40,596 bases of DNA from Acidobacteriota bacterium (GCA_029781855.1 JAKOVX010000018.1:1-40596); one strand, 5' to 3'. Numbered from the stretch's first letter, positions 9,432 to 19,872 are shown. Notes: generated by a model from the sequence alone, not told the origin. Numbers and translations: made by a program.

Positions 9432-11021
9432 ATGGGCGAATCTCCAACATTCACGTTCGATCGAATCGTCCGCGTGGCCTTGGTCGCGGCGGTGTTGGCT
9501 TTTGCCTACATTTCGGTGATCGACAAGCTTACACATGACTGGTGGTTCGACGAGAATTACTCACATGGATTGCTAATTCCCTTTGTCGTCGGGCTGATCC
9601 TTTGGAACGAACGCAAGGAACTTAGATCAACGTGTGGTGCCCCGTCAGTTTGGCTTGGAACCGCGATCGTCATATCTTCGGTCGTCATGCTCGCCGCCGG
9701 AACACTTGGTGCGGAGCTTTTCACCCAGCGATTGTCCTTGTTGTTGATCCTTTCCGGCGTGACGGTATTTTTTTTTGGCAAACGCATACTCTCGCGGCTG
9801 ACAGTTCCTTTCGTACTTTTCTTTCTCGCCATTCCGATACCACAGATCGTATTTAACCGAATCGCCTTTCCGCTTCAGATCTGGGCATCACAGATGGCGG
9901 TATGGGGGATCAGGGTCTTTGAGATCCCGGTCACCCGCTTGGGAAACGTGATCGATATTTTGCCGAAGGGATCAACTCAGACGATCTCCCTAGAGGTGGT
10001 CGAGGCGTGCAGCGGTATCCGGTCACTGAGTACGTTGATCACATTGGCGTTGATCCTGGTGTATTTTACCCGCCAGGATGGAAACCGACGATCGTGGAAC
10101 TTTGGCCTGGGAACCTGCGACGCCTGGCGTGCGGTAATACTAATGTTATTGGCTTTCCCGATTGCCGTTGTGACCAACGCCGCTCGCGTTTCAGCGACAG
10201 GGATATTGACTTACTACTACGGCAAACCGGCGTCTGAGGGTACCGTTCACGAAGTCTCCGGTTGGCTCGTTTACATTTCCGCCTTGGCGATCCTGATCTT
10301 CGCGAATTTCTTGATCAAGAAGGCGATCAAACCGCAAGGGTCCGTTTCTGCCGACACGTCGGTGGTTGAAAAGGTATTTCGCGGATCTGCTCCGCTGTTA
10401 CCAATAGTCGTATTGATCTTTGGCAGCGGCCTCGCGATCAACTGGTTCGTGCATCGCGGCGAGGTGCCGGTCCCGCGGTCAGAACTCGTTAATTTACCTC
10501 AAACACTGGGTGATTGGCGGCAAAAAGGAAGTGACTTCAAGTTCGAGAGCGATGTGGAGAGCGTGCTGGGGGCAACCGATTATACGATGCGCGAGTATTC
10601 GTTGCCGGACGGCCGTGTTGCGAACCTTTATGTCGGCTATTATGCATCGCAGCGGACCGGAGCCACTTACCACAGCCCGCAAAACTGTTTGCCCGGATCA
10701 GGCTGGATGATGGGCGATCGACACACCATCGACATCACGACATCAGACGGACGGACATTCACGGCGAATTTGTATTTGATCGAAAGCGGCGTTTACCGCG
10801 AGATCATGGTCTATTGGTATCAGGGACGCGGCCGCATCGAGGCGAGCGAGTACAACGACAAGGTCAACACCGTATGGGACAGCATCACCCGACGCCGAAC
10901 CGACGGGGCAATGGTGCGTGTAATGACCAGTGTCGGTTCCGATGAAACGGCAGCCAAGAAAGCCTTAGCCGACCTCGCCGCCCGACTCGAGGAGCAACTC
11001 GATCCTTTTGTGCCGGAATAA
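9432..11021 (+). CDS. xrtA: Exosortase A fused to EpsI domain
   Basis: A multi-pass inner-membrane cysteine protease/transpeptidase predicted to cleave PEP-CTERM-type sorting tails in bacteria that make exopolysaccharide. Residues 1 to about 300 form the membrane domain, with the conserved triad visible: Cys193 in EACSGIRS, Arg252 in NAARVSA and His273 in TVHEVSGW. Residues about 340-515 form the EpsI (DUF3485) domain, recognisable by [13 protein letters not shown]. The 529 residues match fused XrtA/EpsI proteins. A charged, cytoplasmic-looking loop around 213-232 appears longer than usual. It opens the EPS gene run that follows. No protein in the window has a recognisable PEP-CTERM tail, so its substrate lies elsewhere or is divergent. 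Confidence 0.93.
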   Translation: MGESPTFTFDRIVRVALVAAVLAFAYISVIDKLTHDWWFDENYSHGLLIPFVVGLILWNERKELRSTCGAPSVWLGTAIVISSVVMLAAGTLGAELFTQRLSLLLILSGVTVFFFGKRILSRLTVPFVLFFLAIPIPQIVFNRIAFPLQIWASQMAVWGIRVFEIPVTRLGNVIDILPKGSTQTISLEVVEACSGIRSLSTLITLALILVYFTRQDGNRRSWNFGLGTCDAWRAVILMLLAFPIAVVTNAARVSATGILTYYYGKPASEGTVHEVSGWLVYISALAILIFANFLIKKAIKPQGSVSADTSVVEKVFRGSAPLLPIVVLIFGSGLAINWFVHRGEVPVPRSELVNLPQTLGDWRQKGSDFKFESDVESVLGATDYTMREYSLPDGRVANLYVGYYASQRTGATYHSPQNCLPGSGWMMGDRHTIDITTSDGRTFTANLYLIESGVYREIMVYWYQGRGRIEASEYNDKVNTVWDSITRRRTDGAMVRVMTSVGSDETAAKKALADLAARLEEQLDPFVPE

Positions 11022-11351
11022 AATGGAAAATTTACCTGTTCCGCGCCAAATACAGGTACCTCGAGCTTAGCGTTCTCAAATTCGACGTCCGTTTTTCGCC
11101 GATCCGCTTTTCACCATCGACTTCACTAAAATACACAGAAAATTCTGAAAACAAGGGCTGATTGGCTCTTTGACCAACACACAAGAAAAAGTTCACCCGA
11201 GTTGGGCTTTGAGTTGTTGACAGGTATCTGGGGCTTGTTGTTCACGGAAGGCCCGGATTTTGATAGGACCACATAGAACTTACATTCCGGCTACCGACGC
11301 CCAGGCCGCCGAAATCGTTTCAAATCACGGTCCCCGATTTCTCGAGTAGTT
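11022..11351. other. Gap between exosortase and PrsT-like genes
   Basis: About 330 bases without a supported gene. A perfect -35 hexamer TTGACA is at 11217-11222, but no convincing -10 follows at 16-18 bases. No sigma54 GG/GC element of good quality was found, although EPS/exosortase loci in other bacteria are often sigma54-controlled. A secondary promoter for the downstream operon may lie here. Confidence 0.35.
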
Positions 11352-13718
11352 ATGATATTGAAAGAGTGCCGAAATCGCAGTACCGCAATTCTGAAGTTGT
11401 TTGTGACCGTTGTTGTTGCGTCGACCCTGATCGCGTGCGGACACTCGACCGATAAATTTCTTGCCCGCGGCGAGGAATATCTCCAAAAACGAAAATTCCA
11501 CGACGCAATGATGCAATTCCGTTCGGCAGTCGAATCCGACAAGGGTTCCGCTCGGGCGCATTGGGGACTCGCGAGGGCGTATGAGAGTCTCGGGCAGTTC
11601 AACGAGACACTTGATGAGCTGCGAAAGACGGTGGAGCTTGACGATTCGAATCTCGATGCTAAGGCAAGACTCGGAAATTACTTCCTTCTCGTCCAACCGC
11701 CGCTGATCTCAGAAGCGGAAAAGATCCAGCAAGAATTAGTCGCAAAAGACCCTAAGTTCATCGAGGGGCAGATCCTGAAGGCGTCGATCCTTGCCGCTCA
11801 AGACAGGCCGGAAGCCGAGGTTCTCGCCAAGATAAACGAAGCGATTGAGATCGATCCAAAACGGACGGAAACCTACCTCAGCCTTTCTCGATATTACATG
11901 TCACATGAGATGGCAGCCGAGGCTGAGTCTGCGATTCAGAAAGGTATTTCGATGAACCCGACAGCCGCTATTGGGATGATCGAATACGGCCGATTCCTGA
12001 CATATGCCGGCCGCAATGCGGACGCGGAAAGGCAGTTTGAACTGGCTATCACCGCCGAACCAAATAATATTGAAGCCTTCGAGGCGATCGCTGATTTCTA
12101 TGCGTCTTCTCGCCAGTTCGACAAGGCCGAGGCCGCATACAAGAAGCTCGTCGTCATTCAGGAGAATAGCCCCGAGAGCCGGCTGGAATTAGCGGAGTTC
12201 TATTCGACTGCACATCGTGATGCCGAAGCCATCACCACGCTCCAGGAGATCATTGCCGACACGCCCGAATACGTCCGGGCCCGCTATCGAATTGGTCAGA
12301 TCTATCTTGAACGCAAAGACGCAGATAAGGTTAGCGAGCAGCTCGATGCCTTATTTAAGATCAACGACGACGACTCCGAGGCACTCATGCTCCGTGCCCG
12401 CCTTTTAATGCAGCAGAACCGGTCTAACGACGCTGTAAAGGATCTTGAAAACATACTCAAGAAACAGCCGAGCCAGCGGGATGCACTTTTTTACATTGCC
12501 TCGGCAAAGTTGTCGCTTGGGCAGATCGACCAGGCCGGCGCATTTATTGCAGACCTCGAACGCTATCACCCGAACTTCCTCCGTACCGGTCTACTTAGAA
12601 TTCAAGCTGCAAATACGACGGGGGACGCCGCCGAGGCTCTCAAACAGGCAAATGTGCTCTTAACGCGAGCCAGTTCGGCGACCGCTAACGGAGAGACGAA
12701 CCTTCAGGGACTGCAGGATCTCCAGTTGCGGGCACTTACGGCACGGGGAATAGCAAATCTAGAGCTTGGGAAGTTCGCGGACGCAAAGTCCGACCTGCAG
12801 GAGGTTGCGACTCGGTCGCCCAATTCGCCTACGGCTGTCGTGAATCTTGGCAAGGCATTTGCCGCAGAGAACGATCGTTCTAAGGCGGTTGAGCTATTCG
12901 AGAAGGCGCTTTCAATGGACACGTCCAATTTCGACGCTCTGAGCGGGTTTGTAAACGTATCCGTGAGCGCCGGACAAACGGCTCAGGCGCACGCAAAGGT
13001 CGATCAGATGATAGTGGCAAACGCCGGTCGCCGGGAAGTTCTCGCCGGATTGCATTTTCTGAAATCGACCATATTCACGGCAGCAAAGGATGAAAAGGCG
13101 GCTGAAAACGAGCTAACGATGGCGATCGACAGCGATGCAAACTACCTTCCGGCCTATTCTGCATACGCATCATTGCTCGCCGCTCGAAAGGACATTAACG
13201 CGGCGATCGAACAGTACCAAAAAGTCATAAGTATTAGTCCGTCGGCTCCCGTTTATACACTTCTGGGGATCCTCGAAGACGCCCGTGGAGGGGCGGCGGA
13301 AGCCGAAACGTATTATAGAAAAGCGCTTGAGATCGATCCTGATTCTTTGATCGCCGCCAATAATCTCGCTTGGTTGATCGTCGAGACGCATGGAAACCTC
13401 GACGAAGCCCTTCAATTGGCCACACTTGCAGTAAATAGGAACCAGGAGGTCGCGGGATTTTACGACACCCTCGGCTATGTGTACCTGAAAAAAGGGCTCT
13501 TTTCGCCGGCGGTTGAACAATTTCGAAAAGCGGTCGCTCTCGATGAAAAGGGTGGCAGCGATAAGAACCCCGGCTACCGCATCAGGCTCGGAAATGCGCT
13601 CGCGCGTTCCGGCGACAAAGTTGCCGCTCGACGCGAGGTTGAAAGTTCACTGAGGTACCAGAGCACGATGAGCCAAAAAGAGATCAACGATGCCCGAAGT
13701 GTGTTGGCGAGTCTTTAG
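11352..13718 (+). CDS. prsT: PrsT-like TPR lipoprotein of the exosortase/EPS system
   Basis: A 788-residue exported lipoprotein. The signal peptide ends in a lipobox, STLIAC, with Cys at about 29, so the protein should be anchored to a membrane facing the periplasm. The rest is an almost continuous array of tetratricopeptide repeats; units such as AEAESAIQKGISMNPTA and AAEAETYYRKALEIDPDS recur through the length. Size, lipobox and position between exosortase and chain-length genes match PrsT, the TPR lipoprotein of PEP-CTERM systems. It probably scaffolds the envelope-spanning EPS machinery. The name rests on architecture and neighbourhood. Confidence 0.85.
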   Translation: MILKECRNRSTAILKLFVTVVVASTLIACGHSTDKFLARGEEYLQKRKFHDAMMQFRSAVESDKGSARAHWGLARAYESLGQFNETLDELRKTVELDDSNLDAKARLGNYFLLVQPPLISEAEKIQQELVAKDPKFIEGQILKASILAAQDRPEAEVLAKINEAIEIDPKRTETYLSLSRYYMSHEMAAEAESAIQKGISMNPTAAIGMIEYGRFLTYAGRNADAERQFELAITAEPNNIEAFEAIADFYASSRQFDKAEAAYKKLVVIQENSPESRLELAEFYSTAHRDAEAITTLQEIIADTPEYVRARYRIGQIYLERKDADKVSEQLDALFKINDDDSEALMLRARLLMQQNRSNDAVKDLENILKKQPSQRDALFYIASAKLSLGQIDQAGAFIADLERYHPNFLRTGLLRIQAANTTGDAAEALKQANVLLTRASSATANGETNLQGLQDLQLRALTARGIANLELGKFADAKSDLQEVATRSPNSPTAVVNLGKAFAAENDRSKAVELFEKALSMDTSNFDALSGFVNVSVSAGQTAQAHAKVDQMIVANAGRREVLAGLHFLKSTIFTAAKDEKAAENELTMAIDSDANYLPAYSAYASLLAARKDINAAIEQYQKVISISPSAPVYTLLGILEDARGGAAEAETYYRKALEIDPDSLIAANNLAWLIVETHGNLDEALQLATLAVNRNQEVAGFYDTLGYVYLKKGLFSPAVEQFRKAVALDEKGGSDKNPGYRIRLGNALARSGDKVAARREVESSLRYQSTMSQKEINDARSVLASL

Positions 13719-13796
13719 TTGATCGGCAAAAGTGCTCGAGAAATCAGCGTCGGCAATTTCATCAATGGTTAGAAAGGCAATTTTCGAAGAGGCAAA

Positions 13797-15455
13797 ATGA
13801 GCGTTGAATTTAGACAAAGAGGAGCCGGCGAGATCGCCGGAATAATAAGGCGGCAAAAATGGCTGATCATTTTTCCAATGATCACCATGACCGTCGCTAT
13901 CGGCTACGTAGTTTATAAATTGCCGAGCATTTACGAGTCGACGTCGCTGCTGACCGTCAAGCCGCCTACGATCTCGTCAAACCTCGTTCAGTCGCTTTCG
14001 AGCGAAGACCTCTCGCAGCGCTTGCAGACGATCAATCAAGAGGTCCTGAGCCGCTCCTCGCTTGAGCCGCTGGTCCAGAAATACGACCTATATAAGTCAG
14101 AACGGAATTCCGGCGTACCAATGGAACTGATAGTCGACAAAATGTACAAGAACATCAAGGTCGAACTCGAGGAGAGCGGAAACGAAAAAGTAGCGGCTTT
14201 TCGCATTCGTTACCGTGACCGCGACCCGCAAGCGACGCGAAACGTGACAGCCGAACTCGCGAGCAAGTACGTCAATGCCCAGGTGCAGACGCAGACCGAG
14301 ATCGCGGAGTCGACCAAAGACTTATTTGAACGGCAGTTGAGCGAAAAAAAGAAGGCCCTCGATGACCTTGAGAAACAGCGGCTCGATATCATGACGGCGA
14401 ATGTCGCGACGCTTCCTGATTCAGAGCAGGGGCTTGTGGCCCAACTGAGCGGCCTGCGGGACCGTGAAGGAAATATCACGAAAGAAAAGGAAACGCTGAT
14501 GAACGAGCGCGGCCGCCTAAGCGACGCGATCGGGGCAAACAACCGTCAGATGCGGCTGATCGAGGATTTCGGCGAGAAAGAGACCCAAGACACGGCCCGA
14601 CAGGCTGGTCAGATCGAGGATACGCCCGCGTACGCCCAATTAGTTCAGAGACGGGCGGAATTGTCCGGCCAGTTGGACAATTTGCTAAAGGTCTACAAGG
14701 AAAAGCACCCCGCTGTAGTAGCCAAGCAGAACGAGATCGCTCGAGTGAATGATGAGGTCGAGGGACTAAGAAAAAATACGGACAAACGCGTTCAGAACGC
14801 GAGCTTGGCCAGTACCAGAAAGGCGGAATTGCAGAAGAAAAGTCTCGAACTTGAAAATCAACGCATCCAGGCCCAGATCGGCCAGATCGAACAACAGTTG
14901 ATTACCAAGGACGAGGACTTGAAGCAGAATTCGGCGCAGGTTGCGGCCCTCGAGGCTCGAATAAACAGTATCCCGAACGTTAAGGTGGCGCTCGAAGGAG
15001 TCACCGCACAATACCAGTCGGCGAAGCAAACCTACGACGAGATCCTCAAGAAAAAGAATGAGGCGGAGACGGTGGTCGGGGTCGAGACTAACGCACAGGG
15101 CGAAACGATTCGTGTTCAGGACCCGGCAAACATCCCGCAATCGCCGGTGGCACCGAAGCGTTTCCTGTTGACGCTGTTTGGGGCGGCGATCGGATTTATG
15201 CTGGGACTTATTCTGGCAGCCGCGGTCGAGATACCTCGACTTTTCACGATCCAAAACATCGCGGACGCAAAACACTACACTGGCTTGCCGGTCCTGGCGT
15301 CGGTTCCGCCGCTGCTCTCACACGCGGAAAGAAGCTGGATCAAGCGATCGCACTTGTTCAAATTGGCGGGTGGTTTTGCCGCGGCGATCGCGTTGATACC
15401 GGCGATAGTACTCATTCTGCAAATGACAAAGATTTTTGATCGATTGGTCTCATAG
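13797..15455 (+). CDS. Wzz/GumC-type polysaccharide chain-length determinant (XrtA-associated)
   Basis: An inner-membrane polysaccharide co-polymerase of 552 residues. TM1 is near residues 22-40 (WLIIFPMITMTVAIGYVVY). A long, mostly coiled-coil periplasmic stalk (about 150-420) contains DLEKQRLDIM and repeated Glu/Lys/Gln heptads. A Pro-rich NIPQSPVAPKR motif precedes TM2 (near 460-480). An additional hydrophobic segment is found at the C-terminus (LAGGFAAAIALIPAIVLIL). The protein has no kinase domain; that function is in the separate gene two places downstream. It should set EPS chain length and pair with the Wza-like protein. GAAGAGG precedes the ATG at 13797. Confidence 0.9.
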   Translation: MSVEFRQRGAGEIAGIIRRQKWLIIFPMITMTVAIGYVVYKLPSIYESTSLLTVKPPTISSNLVQSLSSEDLSQRLQTINQEVLSRSSLEPLVQKYDLYKSERNSGVPMELIVDKMYKNIKVELEESGNEKVAAFRIRYRDRDPQATRNVTAELASKYVNAQVQTQTEIAESTKDLFERQLSEKKKALDDLEKQRLDIMTANVATLPDSEQGLVAQLSGLRDREGNITKEKETLMNERGRLSDAIGANNRQMRLIEDFGEKETQDTARQAGQIEDTPAYAQLVQRRAELSGQLDNLLKVYKEKHPAVVAKQNEIARVNDEVEGLRKNTDKRVQNASLASTRKAELQKKSLELENQRIQAQIGQIEQQLITKDEDLKQNSAQVAALEARINSIPNVKVALEGVTAQYQSAKQTYDEILKKKNEAETVVGVETNAQGETIRVQDPANIPQSPVAPKRFLLTLFGAAIGFMLGLILAAAVEIPRLFTIQNIADAKHYTGLPVLASVPPLLSHAERSWIKRSHLFKLAGGFAAAIALIPAIVLILQMTKIFDRLVS

Positions 15456-15486
15456 TTGGCGCATTCGAATTGTTAGTGAGGTAAGT

Positions 15487-16560
15487 ATGTACAAAGAATT
15501 TTTCGGCCTTGATGATATTCCATTCACCTTGACGCCGGATCCGCGATTCATCGTTTTCACGCCGAGCTACAACGAAGTGCTCGCCAGCCTTTACTACGGC
15601 CTTGAAACTTCGAAGGGACTTATCGTACTCACCGGCGAAGTCGGTACCGGAAAGACGACGGCATTGCGGTGGATACTGCGTCGGTTGGACTCGACCGTAC
15701 TGGCCGCATATGTATTCAACCCGCGCCTTTCGATCGACGAATTCTATCATCACGTCACGCAAATGCTCGGGATCAAGGATTGGACCAATAAGGCCGAACT
15801 TCTCAACGTAATGGGGAAAGTCCTAGAGGAGCGTCACCGCCGCGGCCTCAGAACGGTGATCATCATCGACGAGGCGCACGAACTCTCCGACTACGTACTG
15901 GAGGAGATACGCTTGCTGCTCAATTTTGAATCCGACGATGCCAAGCACCTTCAGATAGTGCTGACCGGCCAACCGGAGCTTCGCGACAAATTGAATCAGG
16001 CGAACCTCAGACAGCTAAAGCAGCGAGTAGCTCTACGGTGCAACATGCACCCATATCCAAACGTCGACGAGGTGGCAAGCTACATTACAGAACGACTCCT
16101 CATCGCGGGTTCGGAAGATCCGGAGATCTTTACAGAAGATGCCATCGACTTTATTTATCGGTGTTCTGAGGGAATTCCACGAAACATAAACAACCTGTGC
16201 GACAACGCGATGCTAAACGCATACGCCGCAGGCGAAAGGACGATCGACCGCAAGATCATCGTCGAGGTCGCTGAAAACCTCGATATGCTGCCGCAAACAC
16301 CGACTGTTTCGGCCGTGGATTCGAGTAACAGACGCCCAGATGGGAGGGCAATGCGTTCAAATACTCAGAACGACCTCCGGAGCGGCCAGAAACGTAAGGA
16401 AAGCGAAAAGCCTTTCTATGCGTCAGCTGCCAGGGAAACCGTTAATAGTCGAAAAGCAAACCTGAAAAGGAAGATCGAACCGGACGAGTTTGAGCTTGAT
16501 TTCGAGGAACTTGATGACGATGTGGACCATGAGGTCTCCGAGATCGGTGGATTCTACTAA
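15487..16560 (+). CDS. XrtA/PEP-CTERM-associated AAA ATPase (ExeA/GspA-like)
   Basis: A cytoplasmic P-loop ATPase of 357 residues. Its N-terminus MYKEFFGLDDIPFTLTPDP is the hallmark of ExeA-like ATPases and of the ATPase found in exosortase/EPS loci. Walker A is GEVGTGKTT (50-58) and Walker B is VIIIDEA (124-130); a sensor/arginine region follows in LTGQPELRDKLNQ. The last 70 or so residues are charged and look disordered. I chose the ATG at 15487, which has GAGGTAAG upstream, over a TTG at 15436 that would overlap the previous gene. It lies 31 bases after the chain-length gene. Its exact role in EPS assembly is not established; energising or regulating the complex is inferred. Confidence 0.9.
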   Translation: MYKEFFGLDDIPFTLTPDPRFIVFTPSYNEVLASLYYGLETSKGLIVLTGEVGTGKTTALRWILRRLDSTVLAAYVFNPRLSIDEFYHHVTQMLGIKDWTNKAELLNVMGKVLEERHRRGLRTVIIIDEAHELSDYVLEEIRLLLNFESDDAKHLQIVLTGQPELRDKLNQANLRQLKQRVALRCNMHPYPNVDEVASYITERLLIAGSEDPEIFTEDAIDFIYRCSEGIPRNINNLCDNAMLNAYAAGERTIDRKIIVEVAENLDMLPQTPTVSAVDSSNRRPDGRAMRSNTQNDLRSGQKRKESEKPFYASAARETVNSRKANLKRKIEPDEFELDFEELDDDVDHEVSEIGGFY

Positions 16561-16584
16561 TTCTCAGATCTGTCCGGAGGGTGA

Positions 16585-17604
16585 ATGACAATGAGTATTT
16601 TCAACGCGCTACAAAAAAAACGAACCGAAGATCCGAACACTTCGAGTCAGATATCGACGAAAAATGTCGTGCCTTTCGATAAGAACGGCAGGCGGACAAA
16701 CTTGCCGCCCGAACTTTTCGCTCGGATGGACATAAAGATAGGAAGCCCAAGTTCGGCGTTCACGGGGCAGTCGGATTCGATGATCGGGACGGCACTCCCT
16801 GATTTGAATTCGAACATAACTGCCGGGGCAAACATGAACGCCGATGGCTTGACGCGTTCAGTGATCAAGACTCTACCTGACTTTGTCACGTGGAATGTTG
16901 ACGCTGAGCGCGTCGAGCTTCGTCTCGTAGCCATTACTCATCCTCATTCTACATATTGCGAGGAATACCGCAGTCTCAGGACGCACGTTCTCCACAAAAG
17001 TCAGCGTCAAAAACTCCAATCGATCGTCGTCGCCAGTGTCAATCCCAGCGAGGGCAAATCGGTGACAGCTCTCAACCTGTCGTGGCTGCTTGCCCAGACT
17101 GACGGCGTAAGTTGCCTGATCATCGACAGCGATCTGAGAATGCCGAGCCTTGCCGATTACATTGGGATCGAGGCGGAGAAAGGGCTCTCGGACATTCTGA
17201 CCGGCGATTCAACACTCAAGGAATCGATCATCAGACTCGAACCTTCCGGTCTGCACATATTGCCAGGCGGCGAGGCCCGAAACGACGTCGCCGAACTGAT
17301 CTCGGGGCCTAAATTCAAGGAGATCCTTCGCGAGGCAAGAGAAATGTTCGACTACGTGATAATTGATGCACCGCCGCTCGGAATCTTTACGGATGCGACG
17401 GTCCTCATAAATCATGCTGACGGTGCAATGCTTGTCGTTAGGGCCAATCGAACAAAATACGCGTCGCTGGAACGTGTCTTAGAGCAATTGCCCAAAGAAC
17501 GAATGCTGGGCGTAGTTCTCAACCAAAGCGAGGACGTCCTGGCTGAGTCGCATTACAACTACCGTTATTACAATTACAAGCGTCTGAACGACGTTAGTCC
17601 GTAA
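16585..17604 (+). CDS. CpsD/CapB-family tyrosine autokinase (BY-kinase)
   Basis: A cytoplasmic bacterial tyrosine kinase whose phosphorylation cycle controls polysaccharide polymerisation. Present are Walker A (VNPSEGKSV, near 152-160), Walker A' (CLIIDSDLRMP) and Walker B (DYVIIDAPP). The C-terminal cluster SHYNYRYYNYKRL, with five tyrosines in nine residues, is the expected autophosphorylation tail. The first 100 residues are a low-complexity linker. Kinase and membrane activator (gene at 13797) are on separate polypeptides, as in CpsC/CpsD pairs. GGAGG at 16576-16580 serves the ATG at 16585 or, with better spacing, the ATG at 16591. Confidence 0.9.
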   Translation: MTMSIFNALQKKRTEDPNTSSQISTKNVVPFDKNGRRTNLPPELFARMDIKIGSPSSAFTGQSDSMIGTALPDLNSNITAGANMNADGLTRSVIKTLPDFVTWNVDAERVELRLVAITHPHSTYCEEYRSLRTHVLHKSQRQKLQSIVVASVNPSEGKSVTALNLSWLLAQTDGVSCLIIDSDLRMPSLADYIGIEAEKGLSDILTGDSTLKESIIRLEPSGLHILPGGEARNDVAELISGPKFKEILREAREMFDYVIIDAPPLGIFTDATVLINHADGAMLVVRANRTKYASLERVLEQLPKERMLGVVLNQSEDVLAESHYNYRYYNYKRLNDVSP

Positions 17605-17631
17605 GCAGGTTTGAAAAGGCCTTAAAAGAGT

Positions 17632-19017
17632 GTGAGCCGACTTAACCCAAGAAAATTTGCACTGTTATTCGCCGACGCGGCCATCATCTATGGCAGCGTC
17701 ATACTTGCAATGTACGTGCGCCTTGGTTTCGGTGGAGCATCGTTCGAGCTGAATGGTAAAAACGGGTGGTTAAAGATCGGGTTTGTCTCGCTGATCTGTC
17801 TTGCGGTTCTCTATCTTTATGACCTTTATGATTATGTCGTTATGACCAACCGCCGCGAGCTGATGCTGAGGCTCGTTCAGGCGCTGGGAATAGGCTGGGC
17901 ATTGTTGGCTCTGATGTTCTATTTTGTTCCATCACTAATGCTCGGACGCGGCATTTCCGTGATCTCCGTTCTGCTGGTTTTGGGGATGCTTCTAGGTTGG
18001 CGGATCCTGATACATTCCCTGACGGGACATCCGGAGATCGGCGAAAAAATACTCGTCGTAGGCACAGGAAAGGCTGCCCTGGATACCGCCGAGGCCGTAT
18101 GGGAACGGCGTGATGCCGGCTATCGGATCATCGGTTTTGTCTCAGAGAACGGTGCAAAACCGCGTGAAAAGCTTGGCCGTTCCGAAATACTCGGCAAAGC
18201 ACACGAACTCGAGGGCATCATTCGAAACGAAAAAATAGACCGTGTCGTAATTGCGGTCCGTGAGCGTCGCGGTGCGTTTCCGACCGAGGCATTGTTGAAA
18301 ATGAGTCTGGCAGGTGACGTCTCGATCGAAGAGTGCACTTCGTTTTTTGAACGCATAACCGGCAAGGTCCAGATCGACATGGTCCGGCCCTCGTGGCTGA
18401 TATTCGCGGGGCGACCGCGCGACTCTCAGTTGAAGGCAATTTTGAGGGAGGGGATTCACCGATCGCTGGCGTTGGTTGGACTCATACTATCGCTGCCGAT
18501 CGCCGTAATAGCGGCATTGCTGATCAAGATCGAATCTCGCGGCCCGGTCTTCTATAAGCAGGAGCGGGTGGGCAAACACGGCAGAACGTTTAGTGTGTTG
18601 AAGTTCCGGTCGATGCGCACGGATGCCGAGGCCGACGGCAAGCCGGTTTGGGCTGTCGATAACGACAGTCGAGTGACGCTGATTGGACGCGTCATCCGAA
18701 AGATCAGGGTCGATGAGATCCCGCAATTCTGGAACATCCTGAAGGGTGACATGAACTTCGTCGGCCCGCGGCCCGAACGCCCTCACTTCGTGACCCAGTT
18801 GGCTCAGGAAATATCGTATTACGACCACCGGCATCTCGTCGCTCCGGGCCTTACAGGTTGGGCACAGATCAAATATCCGTACGGAGCCTCGGTTGACGAC
18901 GCGGTCCAGAAGCTGCAATACGACCTTTACTACATCAAAAACCAGAGCCTGACCCTCGACCTGGTAATAATCTTTGAGACGTTCAAAACCGTTCTTTTCG
19001 GCACGGGAGCAAGATGA
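17632..19017 (+). CDS. Undecaprenyl-phosphate sugar phosphotransferase (polyprenyl glycosylphosphotransferase)
   Basis: An integral membrane enzyme that transfers a sugar-1-phosphate from a UDP-sugar to undecaprenyl phosphate, the first membrane step of EPS synthesis. The 461 residues contain an N-terminal bundle of about four membrane helices and a Rossmann-like CoA-binding fold (near 135-260). After a further membrane segment near 285-305 comes the bacterial sugar transferase domain, with RGPVFYKQERVG, FSVLKFRSM, RVDEIPQFWNILKGDMNFVGPRPE and APGLTGWAQI. This is the WcaJ/EpsB-type layout found in exosortase loci. The start is GTG at 17632. The sugar (glucose, galactose or other) cannot be read from sequence. 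Confidence 0.93.
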   Translation: MSRLNPRKFALLFADAAIIYGSVILAMYVRLGFGGASFELNGKNGWLKIGFVSLICLAVLYLYDLYDYVVMTNRRELMLRLVQALGIGWALLALMFYFVPSLMLGRGISVISVLLVLGMLLGWRILIHSLTGHPEIGEKILVVGTGKAALDTAEAVWERRDAGYRIIGFVSENGAKPREKLGRSEILGKAHELEGIIRNEKIDRVVIAVRERRGAFPTEALLKMSLAGDVSIEECTSFFERITGKVQIDMVRPSWLIFAGRPRDSQLKAILREGIHRSLALVGLILSLPIAVIAALLIKIESRGPVFYKQERVGKHGRTFSVLKFRSMRTDAEADGKPVWAVDNDSRVTLIGRVIRKIRVDEIPQFWNILKGDMNFVGPRPERPHFVTQLAQEISYYDHRHLVAPGLTGWAQIKYPYGASVDDAVQKLQYDLYYIKNQSLTLDLVIIFETFKTVLFGTGAR

Positions 19018-19065
19018 GATCAATTCAGGTGTCAACCGAGTTCGAGTGAGATAGGAGTATTTACG

Positions 19066-19872
19066 ATGTCGTCAGAATTTAAGATAGTGAAATTGATGTC
19101 TGTGGTGGCCGTCGCCTTGGTTTTGTGCGGTGGCATTTTAGCCCAAACAGGAGCTAAAACCTCCGCAGACTCGCAGGCGACGGCGATCAAAACTGTTCCG
19201 GCAGTTGGTCCGAAGTCCTCGTCAACGATCGATGAAAAGGCGGATGGCGAGGCTGATTCGCCAGAGGCGGATGCGATCCTTCCATACTATAACAACTATC
19301 TGAAAGAATATCGGCTGGGGCCCAATGACGTCATCACGATCGAGGTTTTCGGCCAGTGTCCGGACTATTGCAAGGCCGGGATCACCGTTCCGCCGACTGC
19401 CCGGATCTCGTATCCGCTGATCCGCGACGGTGTAATGGTCGGCGGGAAAACGGTCGAGCAGGTCGCCGCTGAAGTCACCAAATATCTTGATGAATACATC
19501 ATCGACCCAAAGGTGACCGTCACCCTGGATAAGGCAATGTCGGCCCGCTACAGCGTCTTAGGCAAGGTCAACGCGCCCGGCGTTCGTGTACTCGACCGAA
19601 AGGTAAGCGTATACGAGGCCGTGGTCGAATCGGGCGGCATGGCTAAGGATGGAAACCTTAAGAAGGTCTTTGTGTACAGCTACAACGGCCAGGGGAAGAT
19701 CACCTCGCGGCTCGTAAATCTCGAGGAACTGCAACGCGGCCGTGGCCAGATGGTCTTTCTCAATCCCGGCGATCAGGTATTCGTCTCGGGCAAAGGGTTC
19801 AGCCTGGACAAGGTCTTCGACATAATTTCAAAGGCAAGCGTCATACGGTTCCTGATGGGAAGCCCATTTTGA
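19066..19872 (+). CDS. Wza-like polysaccharide export protein
   Basis: An exported 268-residue protein with a signal peptide ending near residue 27 (CGGILAQ). A Poly_export (PES) domain begins at YRLGPNDVITIEVFG and runs through RISYPLIRDG. One SLBB beta-grasp domain follows (YSVLGKVNAPGVRVLDR...VVESGGM). The end, LNPGDQVFVSGKG, is typical of the family. These proteins form or gate the outer-membrane EPS channel. It is short compared with E. coli Wza (one SLBB, no obvious long C-terminal amphipathic barrel helix), like other exosortase-locus export proteins. No lipobox Cys is evident; the cysteines in FGQCPDYCKAG are internal. It lies 48 bases after the sugar transferase. Confidence 0.9.
   Translation: MSSEFKIVKLMSVVAVALVLCGGILAQTGAKTSADSQATAIKTVPAVGPKSSSTIDEKADGEADSPEADAILPYYNNYLKEYRLGPNDVITIEVFGQCPDYCKAGITVPPTARISYPLIRDGVMVGGKTVEQVAAEVTKYLDEYIIDPKVTVTLDKAMSARYSVLGKVNAPGVRVLDRKVSVYEAVVESGGMAKDGNLKKVFVYSYNGQGKITSRLVNLEELQRGRGQMVFLNPGDQVFVSGKGFSLDKVFDIISKASVIRFLMGSPF

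Noticed and set aside
11160..11290. Sigma54-type promoter upstream of the PrsT-like gene
   Set aside because: GG- and GC-containing stretches exist but none has the correct -24/-12 spacing and sequence.
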